NCBI RefSeq assembly: GCF_900314695.1
Contig: NZ_OMWD01000005.1
Coordinates: 21,052 to 85,051, forward strand
DNA from: an uncultured Methanobrevibacter sp.
Lineage (GTDB): Archaea > Methanobacteriota > Methanobacteria > Methanobacteriales > Methanobacteriaceae
Direction of reading: 5' to 3'
Length of the DNA: 64,000 nt
Shown: positions 34,537 through 42,952 of the stretch, piece after piece
Layout of the letters: each line of letters starts with the position of its first letter
How positions within the stretch are numbered: the first letter of the stretch is position 1
Made by a program: the position numbers and the translations under genes
The notes under the pieces: model-generated
Told to the model about the DNA's origin: nothing
Databases searched by the model: none
What the model saw: only the letters and a program-made list of their open reading frames with translations

Positions 34537-35745
34537 ATGTATTTAGATAACTCAGCAACTACTCAAGTTAGTGAGGAAGTATTTGAAGAAATGAAACCAT
34601 TTTTCACAGAAGAGTTTGGAAACCCTTCAACTCTTTATGGAATTGGTCGTGAATCAAAAAAGGCATTAAATTTGGCTCGTCAAAGAGTGGCTGATGCTAT
34701 TAATGCAAAACCTGAAGAAATAATTTTTACAAGCGGAGGATCAGAATCTGATAATCTTGCAATTAAAGGAATAGCTTTTAAATTATCTAAAAAAGGTAAA
34801 CATATTATCACCACCAATATCGAGCATCCTGCTGTAAAAAATACTTTAGGATTTTTAGAATCCCTTGACTTTAAAGTGACTTATTTGCCTGTAAATGAAG
34901 AAGGTATCATTAGTGTTGATGATTTAAAAGAAGCAATAACTGATGAAACAATTTTGATAACCATTATGCATGCAAATAATGAATTGGGTACTATTCAACC
35001 AATCGAAGAGATTGGTAAAATTGCTCGTGAAAAAGGCATTAAATTCCACACTGATGCCGTACAAAGTTTCGGTAAAATTGAAGTTGATGTTGAGAAATTA
35101 AATGTGGATTTACTTTCTTTATCTTCTCATAAAATTAATGGTCCAAAAGGTGTAGGAGCTTTATATATTAAAAAAGGAACTCGTGTTGTCCCACTTATTC
35201 ATGGTGGAGGTCAGGAAAGAGGAATCAGATCTGGAACTGAAAATGTCCCTGGAATTGTTGGATTTGGTAAAGCATGTCAATTAGCAGCAGAAAACCTTGA
35301 TGCACATTATGAAAAGTTATCCTCAATTCGTGATGAACTGATTGAAAAAGTATTAACAACCATTCCTGAAGCTTATTTAAATGGATCTGAAGAAATTAGA
35401 TTGCCTAACTTAGTTAATTTCAGATTTAAAGCTATTGAGGGTGAATCCTTAATTCTTTTATTGGATGCTAAAGGTTATCAGGCATCCACGGGATCTGCAT
35501 GTTCATCTAATACTTTAGAAGCATCTCCTGTATTGACTGCATTAGGTCTTGACCCTGTTGATGTTCATGGATCATTGAGAATATCTTTAGCACCTGAAAG
35601 CGATGCTTTTGATGTTGATGAATTTGTTAATGTAATTGCAGAAGCTGTTAAAAGATTAAGACAAATGTCACCGTTATGGAATCAGGAACTTGATTATGAT
35701 AATATAATGTGTAGAAAACATGAAGATAACTGTAGGAAGTGTTAA
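34537..35745 (+). CDS. nifS: Cysteine desulfurase (NifS/IscS type) with Cys-rich tail
   Basis: This 402-residue PLP enzyme removes sulfur from cysteine for Fe-S cluster assembly. It begins MYLDNSATT, carries the PLP lysine Lys199 in SSHKINGPKG and the persulfide cysteine Cys322 in TGSACSSN. The end is unusual: after the normal fold come MCRKHEDNCRKC, three cysteines in the last twelve residues, which could carry persulfide or bind metal. I chose ATG 34537, eight bases after GGGAG, over an upstream TTG at 34522. The scaffold gene starts two bases after its stop. Confidence 0.94.
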   Translation: MYLDNSATTQVSEEVFEEMKPFFTEEFGNPSTLYGIGRESKKALNLARQRVADAINAKPEEIIFTSGGSESDNLAIKGIAFKLSKKGKHIITTNIEHPAVKNTLGFLESLDFKVTYLPVNEEGIISVDDLKEAITDETILITIMHANNELGTIQPIEEIGKIAREKGIKFHTDAVQSFGKIEVDVEKLNVDLLSLSSHKINGPKGVGALYIKKGTRVVPLIHGGGQERGIRSGTENVPGIVGFGKACQLAAENLDAHYEKLSSIRDELIEKVLTTIPEAYLNGSEEIRLPNLVNFRFKAIEGESLILLLDAKGYQASTGSACSSNTLEASPVLTALGLDPVDVHGSLRISLAPESDAFDVDEFVNVIAEAVKRLRQMSPLWNQELDYDNIMCRKHEDNCRKC

Positions 35746-35747
35746 TT

Positions 35748-36122
35748 ATGGATTATTCAGAAAAAGTTATGGATCACTTTGCAAACCCAAGAAACTGTAG
35801 AGAGATGGAAGATGCTAATGGAGTTGGAACTGTAGGAAATCCTACATGTGGAGATTTGATGACTATTTACATTAAAGTAAACGATGATGAAGTTATTGAA
35901 GATATTTCCTTCCAAACTTTCGGTTGTGGAGCAGCAATTGCAACAAGCAGTATGATTACAGAGATTGCTGTTGGAAAAACCATAGATGAAGCATTGCAAA
36001 TTTCTAGAAATGATGTTGCGGAAGAATTAGATGGTCTTCCACCAATTAAAATGCACTGTTCAAACCTTGCAGCTGATGGGCTTCAGGCAGCAATTGAAAA
36101 CTATAAGGAAAATAATCAATAA
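35748..36122 (+). CDS. nifU: Fe-S cluster assembly scaffold (NifU N-terminal/IscU type)
   Basis: This 124-residue protein is the scaffold on which NifS sulfur and iron are built into clusters. The three ligand cysteines are visible in VGNPTCGDLM, FGCGAAIATS and KMHCSNLAADG. It lacks the C-terminal domains of full NifU, matching the short archaeal scaffold. ATG 35748 follows GGAAG by eight bases; the GTG at 35739 inside nifS is less likely. It forms a pair with nifS. Confidence 0.93.
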   Translation: MDYSEKVMDHFANPRNCREMEDANGVGTVGNPTCGDLMTIYIKVNDDEVIEDISFQTFGCGAAIATSSMITEIAVGKTIDEALQISRNDVAEELDGLPPIKMHCSNLAADGLQAAIENYKENNQ

Positions 36123-36178
36123 TAATATATACTTTGTTAGATAAACTATCTTTAATCTATTTAAGGAGATGTTTTATT

Positions 36179-36544
36179 ATGGCAAAAATTCTAAAATGTG
36201 ACGACTGTGGAAGTATTATTCAAGTTTTAGTTGAAGACGATGGCGATACCTGTGACACTCATATGCTCAGTATCCCGGTACAAACTGAAGGTGAAAAATC
36301 ACCTAAACACAAACCTGTAGTTGAAATCGATGGTGACAAAGTAACCGTAAAAGTCGGTGAAGCAGCTCACCCAATGGATGATGACCATTATATCCAGTTT
36401 ATTGTTGTTGAAGCTGGAGCAGAACAATATGCAAAAAGTTTTAAACCTGGAGATGTTGCAGAAGTAACTTTCACTGTTAACTCTACAGATGACGTAAAAG
36501 CATGTGCATTCTGTAATTTACACGGCCTTTGGGCTAGTGAATAA
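36179..36544 (+). CDS. dfx: Superoxide reductase (desulfoferrodoxin family)
   Basis: This 121-residue protein reduces superoxide to peroxide, a typical defence of anaerobes. The active-site iron ligands are visible: His in SPKHKPVVE, two His in AAHPMDDDHYIQF, and Cys plus His in CNLHGLW. The N-terminal desulforedoxin-like domain has CDDC but only one cysteine (GDTCDTH) where classical desulfoferrodoxins have a Cys-Cys pair, so the second iron site is incomplete. An upstream frame would add 15 residues, but AAGGAGATG points to ATG 36179. It follows the Fe-S genes and ends in a strong terminator. Confidence 0.9.
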   Translation: MAKILKCDDCGSIIQVLVEDDGDTCDTHMLSIPVQTEGEKSPKHKPVVEIDGDKVTVKVGEAAHPMDDDHYIQFIVVEAGAEQYAKSFKPGDVAEVTFTVNSTDDVKACAFCNLHGLWASE

Positions 36545-36567
36545 GTTTAAAATCTAGTTTTAAACTT
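36543..36567 (+). terminator. Intrinsic-type terminator after dfx
   Basis: AAGTTTAAAA (36543-36552) and TTTTAAACTT (36558-36567) form a ten-base stem with loop TCTAG, starting inside the dfx stop codon and followed by a long T tract. The insertion sequence entered this T tract. Confidence 0.8.
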
Positions 36568-36588
36568 CTTTTTTTTATTTTTTCTTTA

Positions 36589-37760
36589 GGCTTTGTAGAA
36601 ATCCTATTTGATTTTTGCAAAAATTTTTTAAAAATTTATTTTTATTTCTATTTTTACTTATAATCTATTAAAATTGTCTAATTATTGTGTATTAAGATTT
36701 ACACTTGAAATTTCACATCGATTAGAAAAAATAAGCAATATATAATTATATATAGTAAAATGGAGAATAAATATTAATATGAAACGCGAAAATACCTATT
36801 CTCCAATTAGTAGTTTGTTTTCAAAGCAATTAAATCTTTCGGATTTTGGTTTTGAAAAACCTGCACTCAAAAAAATCAAAGAAATTAACAAGGACATTAA
36901 GCCAAATAAACTGTTGAAATTCATTAAATATGTGTTTAAATACTCAAAAATCGTGTTAAATAAGTATTCAAGCCATTTTTCAAAGCATGATTTCACACAA
37001 CCTGCATTATTCACACTTTTAGCAGTGAAAATATATACTCGAAGCACCTACAGACAAATAACAGATTTATTGGAGTTATCTGATACCATACAGAAATATT
37101 TACACTTAAAAAAGATTCCACACTACACAACACTCCAGAAATTCTTTCAAAGACTTCCAACATCAATATTGCATGAATTAAATAAACAAATATTATTAAA
37201 TCATGAAATAAATGGTGAAATAATTGCTTTAGATGGAAGTGGATTCACTAACGACTACGCAGACAAATATTACGCAATAATCAGACGAAAAGAAAGAAAA
37301 AGCTACGTAAAAAACCATATTTCAATCGATGTAGACAGCAGATTAATACTTCATTATGCAGCCCAAAGAGGCCCAAGATTCGACACCCGCTTTGCATTAG
37401 CAGCAATAAGAAATATAAAGAAATATAAACCAAAATACATCCTAGCAGACAGAGCATACGATACAGAACCCATCAGAAAATGCATAAACGAAGAAGCAAA
37501 AGCAGAAGATCAAATACCACTAAAAACCAGAGCAAAAACAGGACATTATCGACTAAAAAGTAAAAAACAATTCAACCAGGAAATCTATTCAAGAAGAAAC
37601 AACGTTGAATCGATATTTAGTGTAATAAAAAGAATATTCAACGGAACAAACCGAAGCAGAAGCCTACAATTATCAAATAAAGAAACAAAACTCAAAAATA
37701 CAATTTACAACATCTATCGATCAACTCAGATTCAATAAAAAAGAGGATTTCTACAAAGCC
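36589..37760 (+). mobile_element. Complete insertion sequence, 1172 bp, 8-bp target duplication
   Basis: Terminal inverted repeats GGCTTTGTAGAAATCCT (36589-36605) and AGGATTTCTACAAAGCC (37744-37760) are perfect over 17 bases. Both sides are flanked by TTTCTTTA (36581-36588 and 37761-37768), an exact 8-base target duplication. One transposase gene fills the element. Size and 8-base duplication recall ISM1 of Methanobrevibacter smithii, described as about 1.18 kb, but relatedness is from memory. The intact ends, gene and duplication indicate a fairly recent insertion. Confidence 0.9.
36779..37738 (+). CDS. DDE transposase of the insertion sequence
   Basis: This 319-residue transposase has a helical N-terminal part and a DDE/RNase-H-like catalytic core: first Asp in IIALDGSGF, second Asp in YILADRAYDTEPIRK and Glu in RRNNVESIFSVIKRIF, the IS4/IS5-like Y-R-E type signature. 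The frame is uninterrupted, so the enzyme may be active. No clear ribosome binding site precedes ATG 36779; TATA-like ATATATAGTAAAATGG lies 20-40 bases upstream inside the element. The stop is six bases from the right inverted repeat. Confidence 0.92.
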   Translation: MKRENTYSPISSLFSKQLNLSDFGFEKPALKKIKEINKDIKPNKLLKFIKYVFKYSKIVLNKYSSHFSKHDFTQPALFTLLAVKIYTRSTYRQITDLLELSDTIQKYLHLKKIPHYTTLQKFFQRLPTSILHELNKQILLNHEINGEIIALDGSGFTNDYADKYYAIIRRKERKSYVKNHISIDVDSRLILHYAAQRGPRFDTRFALAAIRNIKKYKPKYILADRAYDTEPIRKCINEEAKAEDQIPLKTRAKTGHYRLKSKKQFNQEIYSRRNNVESIFSVIKRIFNGTNRSRSLQLSNKETKLKNTIYNIYRSTQIQ

Positions 37761-37807
37761 TTTCTTTATAAAAAATTATAAATAATTTCTTTTACATAGT
37801 TTATATT

Positions 37808-38323
37808 GTGTCTAAATATATTAAATTAATAATTTTTATTTTGATTTTAGGTATTATTTCGGCAGCTATTCTTTATATGGACAGTTCTGTTGATAATATG
37901 AATAAACTGATGCCGGAAATTAGTGATGGCATTGTTAATGGAGATAAAGATTATAATGATGCTGTTGATTTGGTCAATAATAAAAGTTATGCAAATTCAA
38001 TGAATAAAGCTATTTCAGCAGGTAATAATTATAATAACAGTTTGAACAAGTTACATATCTTAAAAAATAATTTTACTTCAGACATTACTCAAGTTCATAA
38101 AGATTATATTAATGATGCTATTTTGGAATTGGAGTTAAAGCTTAAGGCAGTAGATAAACTTAAAGAATCGATTGAATGTTTTGAAGTTAACTATAATTAT
38201 ACTGGTAGTGAGTATGGTTTTGAAGCTAATGATTATATGAATCAATCAATGTCTTATAAAAATGAAAGGGATTCATTAGTTAGTGAAAATCCAAAGTTAT
38301 TTAAGCAAAATTTTTTCATTTAA
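37808..38323 (+). CDS. Membrane-anchored protein of unknown function
   Basis: This 171-residue protein starts at GTG 37808 and has one N-terminal helix (IKLIIFILILGIISAAILYM) followed by a helical, polar, Asn/Lys-rich domain probably outside the membrane. No family is recognised. The insertion sequence lies 40 bases upstream, so its original promoter region has been cut or replaced. It is followed after 12 bases by the RecJ-like nuclease gene. Confidence 0.6.
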   Translation: MSKYIKLIIFILILGIISAAILYMDSSVDNMNKLMPEISDGIVNGDKDYNDAVDLVNNKSYANSMNKAISAGNNYNNSLNKLHILKNNFTSDITQVHKDYINDAILELELKLKAVDKLKESIECFEVNYNYTGSEYGFEANDYMNQSMSYKNERDSLVSENPKLFKQNFFI

Positions 38324-38335
38324 TGAGGTTTTAAT

Positions 38336-40597
38336 ATGAAAACTAAATGTCCTAAATGTAAAGGAAGGGGTTCTGTAGTTGTGGACTATAAGGAATGTGA
38401 TGCATGTGGCGGAACCGGTTATGAAGATGATGCATTTGATGTAGGTAATCATTTTAAAGGAGTAAACAATAAAGCAAAGGCAAAATTTGACTTGGGTGGG
38501 GATGAAGATATTCCCTGTGAAGTATGTAATGGAAAAGGCCAGGTCGAAGTTTTTGATGATTGTCCTCATTGTCATGGAACAGGTCAGGTTAATGTTTGTA
38601 GGGACTGTGGAAAATTAATTGATGAAAAGTATGATATATGTCAGGATTGTGAAGAAAAAAGAAAGGTTGAAAAAATGAAGCATGATGAATATGTTGCCCG
38701 TGAAAATCAGGTTAGAAATGTCTATATTCTAGACTCACTATGTCAAATGAGGGATATTGATAAAGATAAACTGTATAAGGGGAAAATTACTAGAATTGAA
38801 CGTTATGGAGCTTTTGTCACCTTAAATAATAATGTTTGGGGATTGATGAGAGGGGATGTGTCAGAATATAAAGTTGGTGATGATATAATCGTGTTTATTA
38901 CAGCCATAAAATCAAGAGAAGGTAAAATAGATTTGGCACCAGCTTATGTTGATAAATACAAATTGATTAAATTAACCAAATCCATTCCAAGAACTTTGAT
39001 TGGAGATTTGGAAAAGAAAAAAGGCAAAGTCGTAAGAATTGACGGTGAAGTTCAACAGATTCAACAAACTTCCGGACCAACTATTTTTATAATTAATGAT
39101 GAGAGCGGAACAACTGAAATTGCTGCATTCGATAAGGCCGGTGAGAGATCCTATCCTGAAATAGAGGTTGGTGATGCAGTTCAAGTAATTGGTGAAGTTA
39201 ATGAACATGGTGGAAAAACACAAATTGAGTCATCATCGATGACTAAATTAAGTCCAGAACAAACAGCAAAGTTACTTGCTTTAATTGATGATGCATTAAA
39301 CAAAAGAGCTGAACCTGACGATGTTGATTTCTTAGTCAAAAGTGATATTTTAAATAGACTCAGACCTAAGATGAGAGAAGCCGCTCAAAAAATCAGAAGG
39401 GCAATTCTTGATGGACGAACCATTTTGCTTAGACATCACAATGATGCCGATGGAATTTGTTCTGGGGTAGCTATGGAAAAGGCTATCATTCCATTAATAG
39501 AACATGTTAATCCAAGCAATGATGCTCAATATTATTACTTTAAGCGTTCTCCAAGTAAAGCACCATTCTATGAACTTGAAGATGTCGTAAAAGATTTGTC
39601 ATTCGCTTTAGAAGATCAGGAAAGACATGGTCAAAAGTTACCACTGATTGTGCTTTTAGATAATGGTTCAACTGAAGAGGATATTGTTGCTTTGATGCAG
39701 GCTAAAATCTATGATATTGAGGTTGTTGTAATAGACCACCACTCTCCTGGTGAATTAATTACCAAGGATGAAAGAGGTGGTGAAATTTATGGTGCAACTG
39801 TGGCTGTTGATGAATATGTTGATACTCATGTAAATCCATATTTGGTAGGTGCGGATTCACAATTGACTGCTGGAGCTCTTGCGACTGAAGTTGCACATAT
39901 AATAAATCCTGCTGTAAAAGATGTAATCAAGCATTTGCCTGCTGTTGCTGCATTGGGTGACCGTGCAGAATGTGGGGAAGTTTATCAATATCTTGAAATT
40001 GCTAATGAAAAAGGATTTTCAAAAGAACATTTGGCAAAGATTGCTGAATGTGTTGATTTTGAAGCTTATTTCTTAAGATTTATGAATGGTAGGGGAATAA
40101 TGGATACCATTTTGGCAGTTGATAATATTGATAAACATGCTAAAATGATAGATGCATTATATAAAGAATATCAAAAAAGGATTGATACTCAACTTAAAGC
40201 TGCACTCCCAAACATTGAAAAGACTCAATTTGAAAACGGAATTTACTTTAATATTATTGATGTTGAAAAATATGCTCATAAATTTACATTCCCAGCACCT
40301 GGAAAAACCTGCGGTTTTGTTCATGATAAGATAATCAATGAACTGGGAGAGGACAAACCTATTGTTACATTGGGACATGGTCCAGATTTCGGTGTATTTA
40401 GAGCTACTGATGCTGTAAATGAACAATATGGATTTAATGTAAATGATATTGTTTCTGTTTTAGCTGAAAGGGTGCCTTCAGCAGGTATTGATGGTGGAGG
40501 TCATGAATGTGCAGGTTCCATCAAATATATTGAAGGGCTTGGAGAAGATGTCCTGGCAGAACTTGTTGAGGAAATTAAAAACATGTCTAAAAATTAG
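38336..40597 (+). CDS. Archaeal RecJ-like DHH phosphoesterase with DnaJ-type zinc fingers
   Basis: This 753-residue protein starts with DnaJ-type CxxCxGxG zinc repeats (CPKCKGRG, CDACGGTG, CEVCNGKG, CPHCHGTG) and a CRDC ribbon, then an S1-like domain (YKGKITRIERYGAFVTLNNN), an OB-fold domain (about 215-310) and the DHH core: HHNDADGICSG, VLLDNGST, VVIDHHSPGE, then DHHA1 with GGGHECAGS. This archaea-specific architecture is known as a RecJ-like nuclease linked to replication and repair (COG1107). It acts on single-stranded nucleic acid; the exact substrate here is unproven. It heads the run of zinc-ribbon genes. Confidence 0.92.
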   Translation: MKTKCPKCKGRGSVVVDYKECDACGGTGYEDDAFDVGNHFKGVNNKAKAKFDLGGDEDIPCEVCNGKGQVEVFDDCPHCHGTGQVNVCRDCGKLIDEKYDICQDCEEKRKVEKMKHDEYVARENQVRNVYILDSLCQMRDIDKDKLYKGKITRIERYGAFVTLNNNVWGLMRGDVSEYKVGDDIIVFITAIKSREGKIDLAPAYVDKYKLIKLTKSIPRTLIGDLEKKKGKVVRIDGEVQQIQQTSGPTIFIINDESGTTEIAAFDKAGERSYPEIEVGDAVQVIGEVNEHGGKTQIESSSMTKLSPEQTAKLLALIDDALNKRAEPDDVDFLVKSDILNRLRPKMREAAQKIRRAILDGRTILLRHHNDADGICSGVAMEKAIIPLIEHVNPSNDAQYYYFKRSPSKAPFYELEDVVKDLSFALEDQERHGQKLPLIVLLDNGSTEEDIVALMQAKIYDIEVVVIDHHSPGELITKDERGGEIYGATVAVDEYVDTHVNPYLVGADSQLTAGALATEVAHIINPAVKDVIKHLPAVAALGDRAECGEVYQYLEIANEKGFSKEHLAKIAECVDFEAYFLRFMNGRGIMDTILAVDNIDKHAKMIDALYKEYQKRIDTQLKAALPNIEKTQFENGIYFNIIDVEKYAHKFTFPAPGKTCGFVHDKIINELGEDKPIVTLGHGPDFGVFRATDAVNEQYGFNVNDIVSVLAERVPSAGIDGGGHECAGSIKYIEGLGEDVLAELVEEIKNMSKN

Positions 40598-40614
40598 TTT
40601 TAAATTTTGATATC

Positions 40615-41502
40615 ATGGTTTTAGAAAATTATTGCAGAGACTGTGGTCATAGAATCCTTAGAAATGAACCATTCTGCCCAAATTGTGGTTGTAAGACAAA
40701 TAATAGAAACAATGATGAACTATTGGTATTTACACCACCTATTCATGATATCGGCTTTTTCAATTTTAGCATTGACTTTTCACCATATATTGAAAGCAAT
40801 CGCAAGGATTTCCAATATGAGATATGCTCTTGCGGATATCTTAATGAGGTTGATAATGAATTTTGCTACATGTGCGGGGTTAAGCGGTCTCAAAGCAGAT
40901 TGTCTAAGATTTTCAAATCTAATTCTAAACCTAAATTTGAGTTGGGTAATATATTATGTGAATGTGGTCATGTAAACCCAAAAGACAATATATTCTGTGA
41001 AATGTGTGGAAAACAATTACGCAATAATCCTAATCAAAGTCCTGATAATTATAGTAATTTCAATTTGGAATTTGAAGACTCAATATTTTGTTTTTGCGGT
41101 GAGGAAAACGAAAAATTTTCTCTATTTTGTAAAAATTGTGGATTGCCTCTAAAAAACTTTGGACAATCACATGATGTTTCTATTTTATGCACCTGTTCTA
41201 CAATAAATGAAATCACATCGGATTATTGTATTGAATGCGGTACTAACTTAAAAAATGAAAATTCAGTTTTTATTTGTGTTTGTGGCCATAAGAATAAGAG
41301 TGGATTTAAGTTTTGTGAAGTTTGTGAAAGGCCTTTAAATCCTTTAAGAGTCATAAAATCAAAGATAATCTGTTCATGCGGTGAAGTTTTAGATTTTAAT
41401 GCTGATTTTTGTCATAATTGTGGAAAAAATATTAGGCGAACGATTATTGGTAAAAAATCTATTAATTATACTTTAAAAAATATTAGAACAGTTTTGAGGT
41501 AA
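40615..41502 (+). CDS. Protein built of seven tandem zinc ribbons
   Basis: This 295-residue protein has seven successive C-x(1-2)-C ... C-x2-C units spaced about 35-45 residues: YCRDCGHR/FCPNCG, ICSCGYL/FCYMCG, LCECGHV/FCEMCG, FCFCGEE/FCKNCG, LCTCSTI/YCIECG, ICVCGHK/FCEVCE and ICSCGEV/FCHNCG. A short basic tail follows (RRTIIGKKSINYTLKNIRTV). Six of the seven open with a tight C-x-C. There is no catalytic or membrane domain, so it may bind proteins or nucleic acid. The start 17 bases after the nuclease stop and the 3-base gap to the next gene suggest an operon. Family unknown to me. Confidence 0.8.
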   Translation: MVLENYCRDCGHRILRNEPFCPNCGCKTNNRNNDELLVFTPPIHDIGFFNFSIDFSPYIESNRKDFQYEICSCGYLNEVDNEFCYMCGVKRSQSRLSKIFKSNSKPKFELGNILCECGHVNPKDNIFCEMCGKQLRNNPNQSPDNYSNFNLEFEDSIFCFCGEENEKFSLFCKNCGLPLKNFGQSHDVSILCTCSTINEITSDYCIECGTNLKNENSVFICVCGHKNKSGFKFCEVCERPLNPLRVIKSKIICSCGEVLDFNADFCHNCGKNIRRTIIGKKSINYTLKNIRTVLR

Positions 41503-41505
41503 CAT

Positions 41506-42483
41506 ATGAAAGCTTGTGATGTCTGCGGAACTTTAAATTTTAAGGAAAATAATTATTGTATTCATTGTGGTAATAAATTAATTTTAGAACATGTTTGCCC
41601 ACATTGCGGACAATATAATCCTGATGTTGCCATTCATTGTGTTAAATGCGGCAAACAGATTAATCCAATTAAAATTGATGATTTTGATATACTCTTCAGT
41701 GAATATAATCAAAATTTGCTATTGAATGCTGAAATCAGTGATGAAGAGTATAACAGGCTATTGTCAAAGATTTTTGCAAGGGCGAAATACAGCAATATTT
41801 ATGGAAACACTGCAAAAGAGAAAATTTTAAATTTAGCTAGCATTTTCACCCAATGCAAACCCAAATCCAGGGGAATTGAAAGGGGATATATTTTTTTGGG
41901 AAATTGCATTTATTATGATGATCGTTTAGATGATTCGGTTCAGATTTCAACTCTTATTCATGAATTGGCACATTACTTGTTATTTGATATTATTGAACAG
42001 TTATTATGTGATGTTTTCAAGGTAAAACCTTCAACAACTTTGCAGACTTTCGTATGGTATTTCTTAACACTTCCGGAATTCAAAATAATGAATGAATACT
42101 GTGCTCATACTGTTGAGGGAAGATTCATCCCTTATGGATATCAGAATTATGGTTCTTTTAATAGTTTAATAGCACAGCCTGATTTTGATAAATCTTCTTT
42201 AAATGATATGGTTGTTTTTGGAAATACATTTGCAAATGAAATTATTGTTTATTTGGAAAAATATATTGGTGTAGATTTAAGAGAAGAAATCAAATTACAA
42301 TATAAAAAAGATTTAAAGATACCTTCATATGATTCTTTAAATATAGAAACAAATGATTGTTTGGCATTGTCTGTAAAAAATAGTGTTTTGTTAAAAGTAT
42401 TGTGGGATATTTTTAAATTAGCTTCAAATGATGATGTTCGAGAGGAATTAGAAGAAATAAAAGAAGGTATTGAGTTAAATTAG
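41506..42483 (+). CDS. Zinc-ribbon protein with a putative HExxH metallopeptidase domain
   Basis: This 325-residue protein has two N-terminal zinc ribbons (CDVCGTLNF/CIHCGNK and CPHCGQYNP/CVKCGKQ) and then a domain with TLIHELAHYLLFDIIE, a zinc-peptidase HExxH motif around residues 150-160. A glutamate in NEYCAHTVEGRF about 50 residues later could be the third metal ligand, as in gluzincins. No signal peptide or membrane helix is seen, so a cytoplasmic protease is likely. GAGGTAACAT precedes the ATG, three bases after the seven-ribbon gene. Substrate unknown; its partner could be the ribbon protein. Confidence 0.72.
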   Translation: MKACDVCGTLNFKENNYCIHCGNKLILEHVCPHCGQYNPDVAIHCVKCGKQINPIKIDDFDILFSEYNQNLLLNAEISDEEYNRLLSKIFARAKYSNIYGNTAKEKILNLASIFTQCKPKSRGIERGYIFLGNCIYYDDRLDDSVQISTLIHELAHYLLFDIIEQLLCDVFKVKPSTTLQTFVWYFLTLPEFKIMNEYCAHTVEGRFIPYGYQNYGSFNSLIAQPDFDKSSLNDMVVFGNTFANEIIVYLEKYIGVDLREEIKLQYKKDLKIPSYDSLNIETNDCLALSVKNSVLLKVLWDIFKLASNDDVREELEEIKEGIELN

Positions 42484-42773
42484 TCTTGTTCTTTTTCTTC
42501 TTTGTCTTTAATATTGTCTAATACTTCTTTACCGGTGTCAGTAAGTCTGTATAATCTGCCTTTACGTGCTTCTTCATTAATACATTCAACAATTTCTTTG
42601 CTTTTTAATTCACTTAGAACTTTGGAGATGTGGTTGGTTCTAATCCCACTGTCTTTCGCAATGTTTGTTGGTATCTTTACATCGTCTCCAATAGATTTTA
42701 ATGTTTTTTCACGATATTTAGAAATTTGAACGTATGAAGTTAATTTCAAAAGTTCATCATTTTCCTTTGACAT
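42480..42773 (-). CDS. Winged-helix transcriptional regulator
   Basis: This 97-residue protein fits a MarR/ArsR-like winged helix: helices around VKIPTNIAKDSGIRTNHISK with recognition helix SKVLSELKSKEIVECI and a wing (EARKGRLYRLTDTGKEVL), ending in an acidic tail. Its 3' end overlaps the metallopeptidase gene by four bases on the opposite strand. A perfect 19-base palindrome lies just upstream, which suggests autoregulation. Targets are unknown; the adjacent zinc-ribbon membrane-protein gene, divergent from it, is a candidate. Confidence 0.8.
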   Translation of the reverse strand: MSKENDELLKLTSYVQISKYREKTLKSIGDDVKIPTNIAKDSGIRTNHISKVLSELKSKEIVECINEEARKGRLYRLTDTGKEVLDNIKDKEEKEQD

Positions 42774-42794
42774 AATAAAATATTTTATTTTACT

Positions 42795-42813
42795 GTTATA
42801 AAAGTTTTATAAC
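42795..42813. promoter_or_regulatory. 19-base palindrome in the winged-helix gene promoter
   Basis: GTTATAAAAGTTTTATAAC is a perfect palindrome around a central G, 22 bases before the regulator start and overlapping its likely TATA box. It is also 140 bases ahead of the divergent zinc-ribbon membrane-protein gene. An operator for the regulator itself is the simplest reading. Confidence 0.5.
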
Positions 42814-42952
42814 ATATTATTCCTATCTTAACCACTGATTAGATTGCTATGTTTTTGTTTATTCATGTTTTAATTTATTAAATTTAAATAATTAATTTAA
42901 TATATATCTTGTGTTAAAAATAATATTATATAATTTAATTTTGTTGTTTAAA

